Shown here: positions 50,299 through 57,061 of the stretch, piece after piece
How positions within the stretch are numbered: position 1 is the stretch's first letter
How the letters are laid out: each line of letters begins with the position of its first letter
Assembly (NCBI RefSeq): GCF_000802185.1
Contig: NZ_KN676113.1
Coordinates: 3,930,359 to 3,987,419 of the forward strand
Reading direction: 5' to 3'
Origin: Belnapia sp. F-4-1
Lineage (GTDB): Bacteria > Pseudomonadota > Alphaproteobacteria > Acetobacterales > Acetobacteraceae
DNA length: 57,061 nucleotides
Position numbers and translations under genes: made by a program
Notes under the pieces: model-generated
Seen by the model: the letters and a program-made list of their open reading frames with translations, nothing else
The model's database searches: none
Told to the model about the DNA's origin: nothing

Positions 50299-53200
50299 TT
50301 ATTCCGCCGGCTGCGGCTCGGCCTGGCGCGGCCGCACCAGCCGCACCGCCCGGTCCCGCAGCGTCTCCATCGCCAGGTAGATCACCGGCGTGGTGTAGAG
50401 GGTGATGACCTGGCTCAGTAGCAGCCCGCCGATCACCGAGACGCCGAGCGGCAGCCGCAGCTCCGACCCTGTGCCGCTCTCCAGCACCAGCGGCAGCGCG
50501 CCGAGCAGCGCCGCCAGCGTCGTCATCATGATCGGGCGGAAGCGCAGGATCGAGGCCTCGATGATCGCCTCGCGCGGCGACTTGCCATGGTCGCGCTGCG
50601 CCTCGAGGGCGAAGTCGATCATCATGATGGCGTTCTTTTTGACGATGCCCATCAGCAGCACGATGCCGATCAGCCCGACCACGGAAAGGTCGAGCCCGCA
50701 GAGGCGGAGCGCCAGCAGCGCGCCGATGCCGGCCGAGGGCAACGTCGAGAGGATGGTGACCGGGTGGATCACGCTCTCATAGAGCACGCCAAGCACGATA
50801 TAGATGACGATGATGGCGGCGAGGATCAGCCAGGGTTCGCCGGCCAGCGACCGCTGGAACTCCGCCGCATCGCCGGCGAACCGGCCGACGATGGTGTCCG
50901 GCATGCCGATCTCGGCCTCGGCCGCGCGGATCGCCGCGATGGCTTCGCCAAGCGAGGCGCCCGGCGCGAGGTCGAAGCCGATGGTAACGGCCGGGAACTG
51001 CCCCTGCTTCGTCACCGTGAGCGGCCCCGCCGCGCGGCCGATCTGCGCCAGTTCGGAGAGTGGAACCTGCACCGTGCCGGCGGTGGTCGCCGGCGTGCCC
51101 TGCACCGTGGTCTGCTGCCCGGCCGTCGCCGGCACGCGCAGCAGGCCGATCTTGTCCGGGTCGTCGCGGATGGCGGGGTCGGCTTCCAGCACCACGCGGT
51201 ACTGGTTGTTCTGCGCGTAGATGGTGCTGATCTGGCGCTGGCCGAAGGCGTCGTAGAGCACGTCGTCCACCGCCTGCATGGTGACGCCAAGCCGCCCCGC
51301 CTTGTCGCGGTCCACATCGACAGTGACGCGCACGCCGCCATCGCGCTGGTCGGAGGCGATGTCGCGGAGCATCGGCAGGCTGGCGAGCTTCCGCTCCAGC
51401 ACCGGCGCCCAGCGGCCGAGCTCCGCCGCATCCGGGTCCATCAGGGTGTACTGGAAGGCAGTGCTGCCCGGCCGGGAGCCGATCTGGATGTCCTGCACCG
51501 CCTGGAGATGCACCACCACCTGCGGCAGCGCGTCCAGCCGTGGCTGCATCCGGGCGATGATCGCCTTCGCATCGGCCTGGCGTTCCTCCCGCGGCCGCAG
51601 CACGATGCTGATCCGCCCGGTATTCTGCGCCGCATTGACGATGCCGGCGCCGACCACGGAGGCGACGCCGGTCACGTCCGGGTCGTCCCGGATCAGCGCC
51701 GCCACCTCCTGCTGAAGCGCGGACATGCGGCTGAAGGAGACATCGTCCGGCGCCTCGACATTGGCGACCAGCAGCCCGGTATCCTGCTGCGGCAGGAAGC
51801 CCTTCGGCATGGTGACGTAGAGCCAGACGGTGCCAGCGACGGTCAGCGTCGCCAGGACGAGCATGAGCCCCTCATGCCGCAGTGCCCGGTGCAGGCTGCG
51901 GCCATAGGCGTCGCGGCAGGCATCGAGCACGCGCTCGGTCGCGCGGGAGAGCCGGCCCGGCCGCGTCTCCTCATGCGGCTTCAGCAGCCAGCCGCACATC
52001 ATCGGCGTGAGGGTGAGCGAGACCACCATCGAGACCAGCACGGCAATGGTCAGCGTCAGCGCGAATTCCTGGAACAGCCGCCCGACCACCCCCGGCATGA
52101 AGAGCAGCGGGATGAAGACCGCGATCAGCGAGACGGTCAGCGAGACCACGGTGAAGCCGATCTGCCGCGCGCCCTCATAGGCGGCGGCGAGCGGCTTCTT
52201 CCCCTCCTCGATCAGGCGTACGATGTTCTCGATCATCACGATGGCATCGTCCACGACGAAGCCCGTGGCGATGGTCAGCGCCATCAGCGACAGGTTGTCG
52301 AGCGAGAAGCCGTACAGCGCCATCACCCCGAAGGTGCCGATGATGGAGAGCGGCAGGGCGACGCCGGGGATGAAGGTGGCGCGCAGGCTGCGGAGGAAGA
52401 CGAAGATCACCGCGACCACCAGCACCACAGCGAGCGCCAGGGTGAACTGCACGTCGTGGACCGAGGCCTTGATCGTCCCCGTCCGGTCGGCGACGACGGC
52501 GAGCCGCGCCCCCTGCGGCAGCGCCCGCTCCAGCATCGGCAACTGCTCGCGGATATCGGCCACCGTCTGGACGATATTCGCCCCCGGCTGGCGCTGCACG
52601 TCGATCAGCACGGCGGGGCCCCCGTCGTACCAAGCGCCGGTCAGGGTGTTCTCGAGATCCTGCACCGCGGTGCCGACATCGCGCAGCCGCACCGCGGCGC
52701 CGTTGCGCCAGGCGATGATGAGGTTGGCGAAGGCTTCCGGCCGGTCGATCTGGTCGTTCGCCATCACCGTGCTGGCTTGGCGGGGCCCATCGACGCTGCC
52801 CTTCGGCGTATTGACGTTGCCCGCCGCCACGGCTGTCCGCACATCCTCGAGCGAGAGGCCGTAGGCCGCCAGCCGCACCGGATCGGCCTGGATGCGCACC
52901 GCGGGGCGCATGTTGCCCTGCACCAGCACGCGGCCGACGCCGCTCACCTGGCTCAGCCGCTGGCCGAGCAGCGTATCCGCCGCGTCGGAGAGGCGCTGCA
53001 GCGGCAGCGTGTCGGAGGTCAGCGCCAGGGTGATGACCGGCGGGTCGGCCGGGTTCACCTTCGCATAGGTTGGCGGGTAGGGCAGGTTTGCGGGCAGCGT
53101 CCCGCGGGCGGAGTTGATCGCCGCCTGCACGTCCTGCGCCGCATCGTCGATGTTGCGGCCGAGGTTGAACTGCATGGTGATGCGGCTCGTCCCCGGCCCG

Positions 53201-53451
53201 CTGGTTGAGACGATGTCGGTGAGGCCGGCGATCAGCGCCAGCTGCCGCTCGAGCGAGGCGGTGACCAGCAGCGCGACCGTCTCCGGCGAGGCGCCGGGCA
53301 GACTCGTCGTCACCTCGATGGTCGGGAAGTCGACTTCGGGCAGCGCCGAGACCGGCAGCCGCAGATAGCCGAAGCCGCCGCAGAGCAGCACCGCGATCGC
53401 CAGCAGCACGGTGGCGATCGGCCGGGCGATGAAGGGGGCGGAGATGTTCAC
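50299..53451 (-). CDS. RND multidrug efflux permease (first, MdtB-like)
   Basis: A 1050-residue HAE-1-type RND transporter starting MNISAPFIARPIATVLLAIA. The relay residues are intact ([15 protein letters not shown] and [15 protein letters not shown]). It is directly downstream of the adaptor (three-base gap) and upstream of a second complete permease, the same order as mdtA-mdtB-mdtC. Both permeases keep all proton-relay residues, so neither is visibly degenerate. The Gln/Thr-rich insert near residue 745 (TAGQQTTVQGTPATTAG) is longer than in the sister protein. Confidence 0.93.
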   Translation of the reverse strand: MNISAPFIARPIATVLLAIAVLLCGGFGYLRLPVSALPEVDFPTIEVTTSLPGASPETVALLVTASLERQLALIAGLTDIVSTSGPGTSRITMQFNLGRNIDDAAQDVQAAINSARGTLPANLPYPPTYAKVNPADPPVITLALTSDTLPLQRLSDAADTLLGQRLSQVSGVGRVLVQGNMRPAVRIQADPVRLAAYGLSLEDVRTAVAAGNVNTPKGSVDGPRQASTVMANDQIDRPEAFANLIIAWRNGAAVRLRDVGTAVQDLENTLTGAWYDGGPAVLIDVQRQPGANIVQTVADIREQLPMLERALPQGARLAVVADRTGTIKASVHDVQFTLALAVVLVVAVIFVFLRSLRATFIPGVALPLSIIGTFGVMALYGFSLDNLSLMALTIATGFVVDDAIVMIENIVRLIEEGKKPLAAAYEGARQIGFTVVSLTVSLIAVFIPLLFMPGVVGRLFQEFALTLTIAVLVSMVVSLTLTPMMCGWLLKPHEETRPGRLSRATERVLDACRDAYGRSLHRALRHEGLMLVLATLTVAGTVWLYVTMPKGFLPQQDTGLLVANVEAPDDVSFSRMSALQQEVAALIRDDPDVTGVASVVGAGIVNAAQNTGRISIVLRPREERQADAKAIIARMQPRLDALPQVVVHLQAVQDIQIGSRPGSTAFQYTLMDPDAAELGRWAPVLERKLASLPMLRDIASDQRDGGVRVTVDVDRDKAGRLGVTMQAVDDVLYDAFGQRQISTIYAQNNQYRVVLEADPAIRDDPDKIGLLRVPATAGQQTTVQGTPATTAGTVQVPLSELAQIGRAAGPLTVTKQGQFPAVTIGFDLAPGASLGEAIAAIRAAEAEIGMPDTIVGRFAGDAAEFQRSLAGEPWLILAAIIVIYIVLGVLYESVIHPVTILSTLPSAGIGALLALRLCGLDLSVVGLIGIVLLMGIVKKNAIMMIDFALEAQRDHGKSPREAIIEASILRFRPIMMTTLAALLGALPLVLESGTGSELRLPLGVSVIGGLLLSQVITLYTTPVIYLAMETLRDRAVRLVRPRQAEPQPAE

Positions 53452-53454
53452 CGC

Positions 53455-54744
53455 TCAGCGGCTCGCATCGGCCGCCTGCCGGGAGCGGAGGCGCCGCTGG
53501 CCCGGCGCGGGCGTATTCTCCGGCGCTGCATCGTCGGTGGCGACCACGTTCACGCCCGGGCTCAGCCGCAGCGCGCCGGAGGTGACGACCTTCTCGCCGA
53601 CCTCCACGCCGCGCCGCACGACTGCCTCGGTCGGCGTCAGCACGCCGAGCTGGAGGCTGCGCTGCTCCACCGTCTGGTCGCCCTTCAAAACATAGGCGAA
53701 GGCGCCGTCCGGCCCGCGCTGCACCGCGACCAGCGGCACGGTGACCGCATCCGGCACGGTGTCGATCCGCAGCCGCACGTTGACGAAGGCGCCGGGCCAG
53801 AGGCGTGTGTCCTCGTTGGCGAAGACCGCCTTCAGCTTGATGGTGCCGGTCGAGGCATCGACCGCGCTGTCGAGCGTCCGCAACTCGCCCATGATCGGCC
53901 CGCGCGCGCCGGGCGAGGCCGGCGAGCCCTGGGTCTGCGGCGTGCCCCCGCTCGCCGAGCGCAATGCCTGCACCGGCACCGCCCCGCGCTCCAGGGCTTC
54001 CAGCACCCGCCCCAGCTCCTGCTGCGGCAGGGTGAAGGTCACGGCGATCGGCTGGAGCTGCGAGACGGTGACGATGCCCGTCGCGTCGCCCGAGCGCACG
54101 AGGTTGCCCTGGTCGACCAGGCGCAATCCGACCCGGCCGTTGATCGGCGAGCGGATGGTGGTGAAGGAGAGCTGCGTCCGCGCGCTGTCGATCGCGGCCT
54201 GGTCGGCGGCGACCTGCGCCTCGTATTGCGCGACCGTGGAGCGCTGGGTGTCCTGCTGCTGGCGGGAGACGCCCTCGTTCCGCGCCAGCGTCGTGTAGCG
54301 TTGCAGGTCGAGCCGGGCATTGGCCAGCAGCGCCTCATCCTGCGCCTTCTTGGCCACCGCCTGGTCGAGCGCCGCCTGGTAGCTGCGCGGGTCGATGCGC
54401 GCCAGCAGGTCGCCCTGCTTGACCATCTGGCCTTCCTGAAAGGCGATCTCGACAAGCTGGCCATCCACCTGGGCCCGGACGGTGATGGTGTTGTAGGCCT
54501 GCACCGTGCCGATGGCGTCGAGGATGATCGGCACGTCCTGCCGCTGCGCCGCGGCCACCGTCACCGGCACGCCTGGCCCGCCGCCCCGCGGGCCGCCGGG
54601 CCGGCCCGGGCCGCCACCGGGCCGCGGCCCGGCCTGCGCCTCGGGCGCCGCCGGCGCCTGCCGCTGCTGCCAGTAATACCAGGCCCCCGCACCGGCACCG
54701 CCGATTAGCCCGAGGGTCAGCAAAAGGATCGCGAAGCGGCGCAT
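53455..54744 (-). CDS. Efflux RND transporter periplasmic adaptor (membrane fusion protein)
   Basis: A 429-residue MdtA-like adaptor. It has an N-terminal membrane anchor (FAILLLTLGLIGGAGAGAWYYW), a Gly/Pro/Arg-rich linker (about residues 35-60), lipoyl/barrel-sandwich halves (ARIDPRSYQAALDQAV), a coiled-coil hairpin with many Gln, and beta-barrel and membrane-proximal domains. It links the permeases to the outer-membrane channel. It lies 90 bases downstream of the channel gene and directly before the first permease. Confidence 0.93.
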   Translation of the reverse strand: MRRFAILLLTLGLIGGAGAGAWYYWQQRQAPAAPEAQAGPRPGGGPGRPGGPRGGGPGVPVTVAAAQRQDVPIILDAIGTVQAYNTITVRAQVDGQLVEIAFQEGQMVKQGDLLARIDPRSYQAALDQAVAKKAQDEALLANARLDLQRYTTLARNEGVSRQQQDTQRSTVAQYEAQVAADQAAIDSARTQLSFTTIRSPINGRVGLRLVDQGNLVRSGDATGIVTVSQLQPIAVTFTLPQQELGRVLEALERGAVPVQALRSASGGTPQTQGSPASPGARGPIMGELRTLDSAVDASTGTIKLKAVFANEDTRLWPGAFVNVRLRIDTVPDAVTVPLVAVQRGPDGAFAYVLKGDQTVEQRSLQLGVLTPTEAVVRRGVEVGEKVVTSGALRLSPGVNVVATDDAAPENTPAPGQRRLRSRQAADASR

Positions 54745-54834
54745 GGGATGTGTCGGGAACCTCGGTCCAGGATAGCGATGATACGGCGGCGGCGGCGCAT
54801 CCCCATGAGGGGGTTCAGGTGACGAACTGCAACC

Positions 54835-56271
54835 TCAAATGCCGTTCCACCCCCCGCCGAGCGCCCGGAACAGCCCGACTGCGGCCTGCAACCGCGTGAG
54901 GCGGGCATCGGCGAGGGTGGTGCGGGCCGAGAACAGCGTCTGCTGCGTGTTCAGCAGCGTGACGAGGTCGATGGTTCCGGCCTGGAGCTGCGCCTCGGCG
55001 ATTGCATAGGCGCGCTCGGCCATCCGCACCGCATTGGCCTGCAGGGCTTCCTGCTCCGTGGTCTGGCGCAGCGCGACCAGGGCGTTCTCGGCATCGACCA
55101 GGGCGGCGAGGATGGTGCCACGATAGGCCGCGAGCAGCTCCTGCGCCCGGCCCTCGTTCAGTTCCACCTGCCCGCGCAGCGCCCCGCCACGGAAGATGGG
55201 CTGGGTCAGCCCCGCCGCCAGGCTGAAGACGACCGAGCCCGGCCGCAGCAGGTTCTCGAGCGCCAGGCTGGTGAAGCCGCCAGACCCCGTCAGCGTGACG
55301 GAGGGCAGCAGCTGCGCCCGCGCGACGACGATATTGGCATTGGCTGCCGCCAGTGTTGCCTCGGCGGTCAGCACGTCGGGCCGCCGCGCCAGCACCTCGG
55401 CCGGCAGGCCCGGAGTCACCGCCGGCACGGCGAGCCGGTTGAAAGTGCCACCCTCGACCCGCAGCGTCTCCGGCGGCCGGGCGACGAGGGTGCCGAGCGA
55501 ATTCCGGTTCTGCTCCAGCGACTGCACCAGCGGCGGGATCTGCGCCTGCTGCTGCGCGACCACCGTCTCCTGCTGGGCGAGATCGAGCCCCGTCGCCGTG
55601 CCGACCGCGACCCGCTGGCGGATCACCCGCACCACGCGGAGCGCGATGTCGAGGTTCTGCCGCTGGATCGCCAGCGTCTCCTGCGCCGCAAGCATTGCGA
55701 AATAGGTGTTCGCCACCGAGGCCTGGGTGGTGATCGTCACCGTCCCCGCATCGAAGCGGGTGGCGGAGGCGGATTGCTGCGCCGCCTCCACTTGGCCGCG
55801 GTTCTTGCCCCAGAAATCGATCTCGTAGCTGGCCGCGAGGCTGAGCTGGTCGCTGGCGCTCACCCGCACGCGGCTGCTCCGCCCAACCCCCGCGACGGAG
55901 GCGGAGGAGGCGGTGCCGACCTGCTGCCGCACCGCCCGCGTCGTCAGGTCGATTGTCGGAAGCAAGGTCGCGCCGGCGATGCGGATCTGCGCATCGGCCT
56001 GGCGGATGCGGGCGATGGCGGCGGCGATGTCGTTGTTCGCCGCCATCGCTTCCGTCATCAGCGCATCCAGCTCGGGCGAGCCGAAGCCGCGCCACCAATG
56101 CGGGTCCGGCCATCGCACCGGCTGCGCCGCATCAGCCGCCGCCATCCGGTCGGGCAGGGGGATGCCGGACGAGGTGCCGGGCGCCGTCAGCCAGTCGCCG
56201 AGCGCGGAACAGCCACCGAGCAGCAGCGCCGCGGCGGCCGGCGCCGCGCGGCGGAGGAAGGGCAGGGCCAT
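54835..56271 (-). CDS. Efflux outer-membrane factor lipoprotein, NodT family
   Basis: A 478-residue TolC-like channel protein. The lipobox is LLGGC (Cys21), followed by two OEP repeats (WRGFGSPELDALMTEAMAANN to residue 255, and TPGLPAEVLARRPDVLTAEAT onward). It forms the trimeric outer-membrane exit duct for the adaptor/permease complex encoded downstream. It starts two bases after the Spy-like gene stop, so the regulatory-looking genes on its right share its transcript. Confidence 0.94.
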   Translation of the reverse strand: MALPFLRRAAPAAAALLLGGCSALGDWLTAPGTSSGIPLPDRMAAADAAQPVRWPDPHWWRGFGSPELDALMTEAMAANNDIAAAIARIRQADAQIRIAGATLLPTIDLTTRAVRQQVGTASSASVAGVGRSSRVRVSASDQLSLAASYEIDFWGKNRGQVEAAQQSASATRFDAGTVTITTQASVANTYFAMLAAQETLAIQRQNLDIALRVVRVIRQRVAVGTATGLDLAQQETVVAQQQAQIPPLVQSLEQNRNSLGTLVARPPETLRVEGGTFNRLAVPAVTPGLPAEVLARRPDVLTAEATLAAANANIVVARAQLLPSVTLTGSGGFTSLALENLLRPGSVVFSLAAGLTQPIFRGGALRGQVELNEGRAQELLAAYRGTILAALVDAENALVALRQTTEQEALQANAVRMAERAYAIAEAQLQAGTIDLVTLLNTQQTLFSARTTLADARLTRLQAAVGLFRALGGGWNGI

Positions 56272-56273
56272 GC

Positions 56274-56711
56274 TCAGCCGCCCGGCCGGCGCGCGGCGGC
56301 GATCTGGGCACGGCCCTCGGGCGAGACGGCGGCCAGCGCCTCGGCCAGGGTCTCGCCGAATTCGCGGTTGAAGGCGACCATCCGCTCGGCCCAGACCGCG
56401 AGCGCATCGCGCAGCGCGACGGGGTCATAGGGATCGCGCCGCATCACCGCATCCACCTCGGCGCTGGCGGCGCGCATGGCGGCGAGGCTGCCGGCATAGC
56501 GGGGGCGCTCGGCCGCCAGTACGGCCTGGAAGCGCGGCCGGTCCGGCGCCGGCAGGGCGGCCTCGATCCGGGCCACCATGCGGTCGAAGCCGCGCCCGCC
56601 CCGCGGCGCCGGCGTGGGCCGCCACCAGAGCAGCCCGGCGAAAACGAGGTTCAGCACCAGCGAGGCACCGCTGAGCGCGGTGATAAGGGTCCTGCCGGAA
56701 GGTCGGCGCAT
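56274..56711 (-). CDS. Periplasmic Spy/CnrX-like (heavy-metal-sensor fold) protein
   Basis: A 145-residue protein with one N-terminal membrane segment (LITALSGASLVLNLVFAGLLWW) and a helical periplasmic part (RPRFQAVLAAERPRYAGSL, EVDAVMRRDPYDPVALRDAL), the pattern of the Metal_resist/CnrX/Spy group. It contains no His and no Cys, so the metal ligands of CnrX are absent. Its ATG shares a base with the preceding gene's stop (TGATG). Position at the head of the efflux operon suggests envelope-stress sensing. Confidence 0.7.
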   Translation of the reverse strand: MRRPSGRTLITALSGASLVLNLVFAGLLWWRPTPAPRGGRGFDRMVARIEAALPAPDRPRFQAVLAAERPRYAGSLAAMRAASAEVDAVMRRDPYDPVALRDALAVWAERMVAFNREFGETLAEALAAVSPEGRAQIAAARRPGG

Positions 56712-57061
56712 CAAAAGGCATCTCCCGCGAGGGGCAAGGTCTGCAAGGGGCCGAAGGGGTCCTCCGGCGCGGCGCGCGGCGGCGACAGGCCCAGCCAGAG
56801 GGCGCAGCAGGCCATGGCGGCCAGCGCCCCCCATCCGGCCGGCGCGGCCGGGCGGAGCAATGCCAGCAGCCTTGGCAGGGGCCCTGGCCGGTCCGGCAGC
56901 GGCGCGCGGGCGATCCGCCGGGCGATGCCGGCCTGCAGCCGTGCGATGGAGGCCGGGTCGGGTTGCGCCAGATCGCGCCGCAACCACCCATCGAGGGCGA
57001 GCGCCGCTTCCAGCCGCGCCCGCGCCTCGGCGGAAGCGGCCAGCAGGCTGGGGGGGCCCGG
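56711..57061 (-). CDS. Anti-sigma-factor-like single-span membrane protein (partial, runs off right edge)
   Basis: The frame is open from the right edge to a stop at 56711, giving at least 116 residues; the true start is outside the window. The N-terminal visible part is Ala/Arg-rich and cytoplasmic in character (ARARLEAALALDGWLRRDLAQ), then one transmembrane segment (GWGALAAMACCALWLGL) and a short periplasmic tail. This shape, next to a CnrX/Spy-like gene, resembles anti-sigma factors such as CnrY. No motif proves it; a sigma-factor gene would be expected just beyond the edge. Confidence 0.5.
   Translation of the reverse strand, partial: PGPPSLLAASAEARARLEAALALDGWLRRDLAQPDPASIARLQAGIARRIARAPLPDRPGPLPRLLALLRPAAPAGWGALAAMACCALWLGLSPPRAAPEDPFGPLQTLPLAGDAF

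Noticed and set aside
47162-53208. Plus-strand open frames of 947 and 873 codons opposite the RND permeases
   Set aside because: The permeases have intact motifs over their full length; the opposite frames are rich in His/Gln/Arg/Asp without any domain and are shadows.
50299-53451. First RND permease as a heavy-metal (HME) pump, given the CnrX-like gene nearby
   Set aside because: TM4 has the Asp-Asp pair and overall motifs of drug-type HAE-1 permeases, and the pair matches MdtB/MdtC order.

Overview
This 57 kb window is GC-rich (about 70% by eye) chromosomal DNA from an alphaproteobacterium. The gene families (GatCAB, an ELM1-family protein, long-type PurC, class I PyrE, a lysine/alanine/proline-tailed TopA) and the style of the intergenic DNA suggest an Acetobacteraceae/Roseomonas-like member of the Rhodospirillales. 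That placement is inference; no rRNA or tRNA gene is present to confirm it. Coding density is very high, and many genes overlap by 1-8 bases (ATGA/TGATG junctions). I see no CRISPR array, insertion sequence, prophage or tRNA.

Layout. 1-7.4 kb: truncated O-antigen-ligase-like protein and class III aminotransferase (minus), then a short CDF-like transporter, a BisC-type molybdoenzyme and a Tat-exported PhoX-like protein (plus), and a small helical protein. 7.5-13.5 kb: a complete iron-siderophore operon on the minus strand (TonB-dependent receptor, PiuC-type dioxygenase, PepSY membrane protein, exbB, exbD, tonB) behind a Fur-like operator. 13.5-20 kb: peptide-binding protein, pyrE, ELM1-family protein, msrQ, purC and a tartrate/D-malate dehydrogenase. 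20-24 kb: an orphan 82-residue gene with almost the same Fur-like operator, an Asp/Glu racemase, an unknown protein with an AT-rich upstream region, and gltA with a clear intrinsic terminator. 24-35 kb: a long minus-strand run of housekeeping genes (ruvX, pyrB, pseudo-pyrC, plsY, dprA, topA, rnr, S41 protease, SNase-like protein). 35-39 kb: gatC-gatA-small gene-gatB, the amidotransferase that makes Gln-tRNA(Gln)/Asn-tRNA(Asn). 39-47 kb: mixed accessory genes (TM2 protein, GST, lipoprotein, amidohydrolase, second TonB-dependent receptor, DUF169 protein, HWE-type histidine kinase, folE). 47-57 kb: a tandem RND efflux operon (outer-membrane lipoprotein, adaptor, two permeases) preceded by a Spy/CnrX-like periplasmic protein and a single-membrane-segment, anti-sigma-like protein cut by the right edge.

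How the genes work together. The iron operon supplies both outer-membrane uptake and the energy-transducing complex, so it is self-sufficient for siderophore import; the second receptor at 42.6 kb may share this TonB system. The 24-35 kb run joins pyrimidine synthesis (PyrB with an apparently inactive dihydroorotase partner) to phospholipid synthesis, DNA processing/topology and RNA decay. The efflux operon looks as if it sits under its own envelope-sensing regulatory cassette. The most interesting unexplained items are the two near-identical iron boxes, a perfect inverted repeat covering the dprA start codon together with a five-codon leader, the S41 protease whose signal peptide has no ordinary start codon, and several enzyme homologues that have lost key residues (PyrC, SNase and PhoX families).
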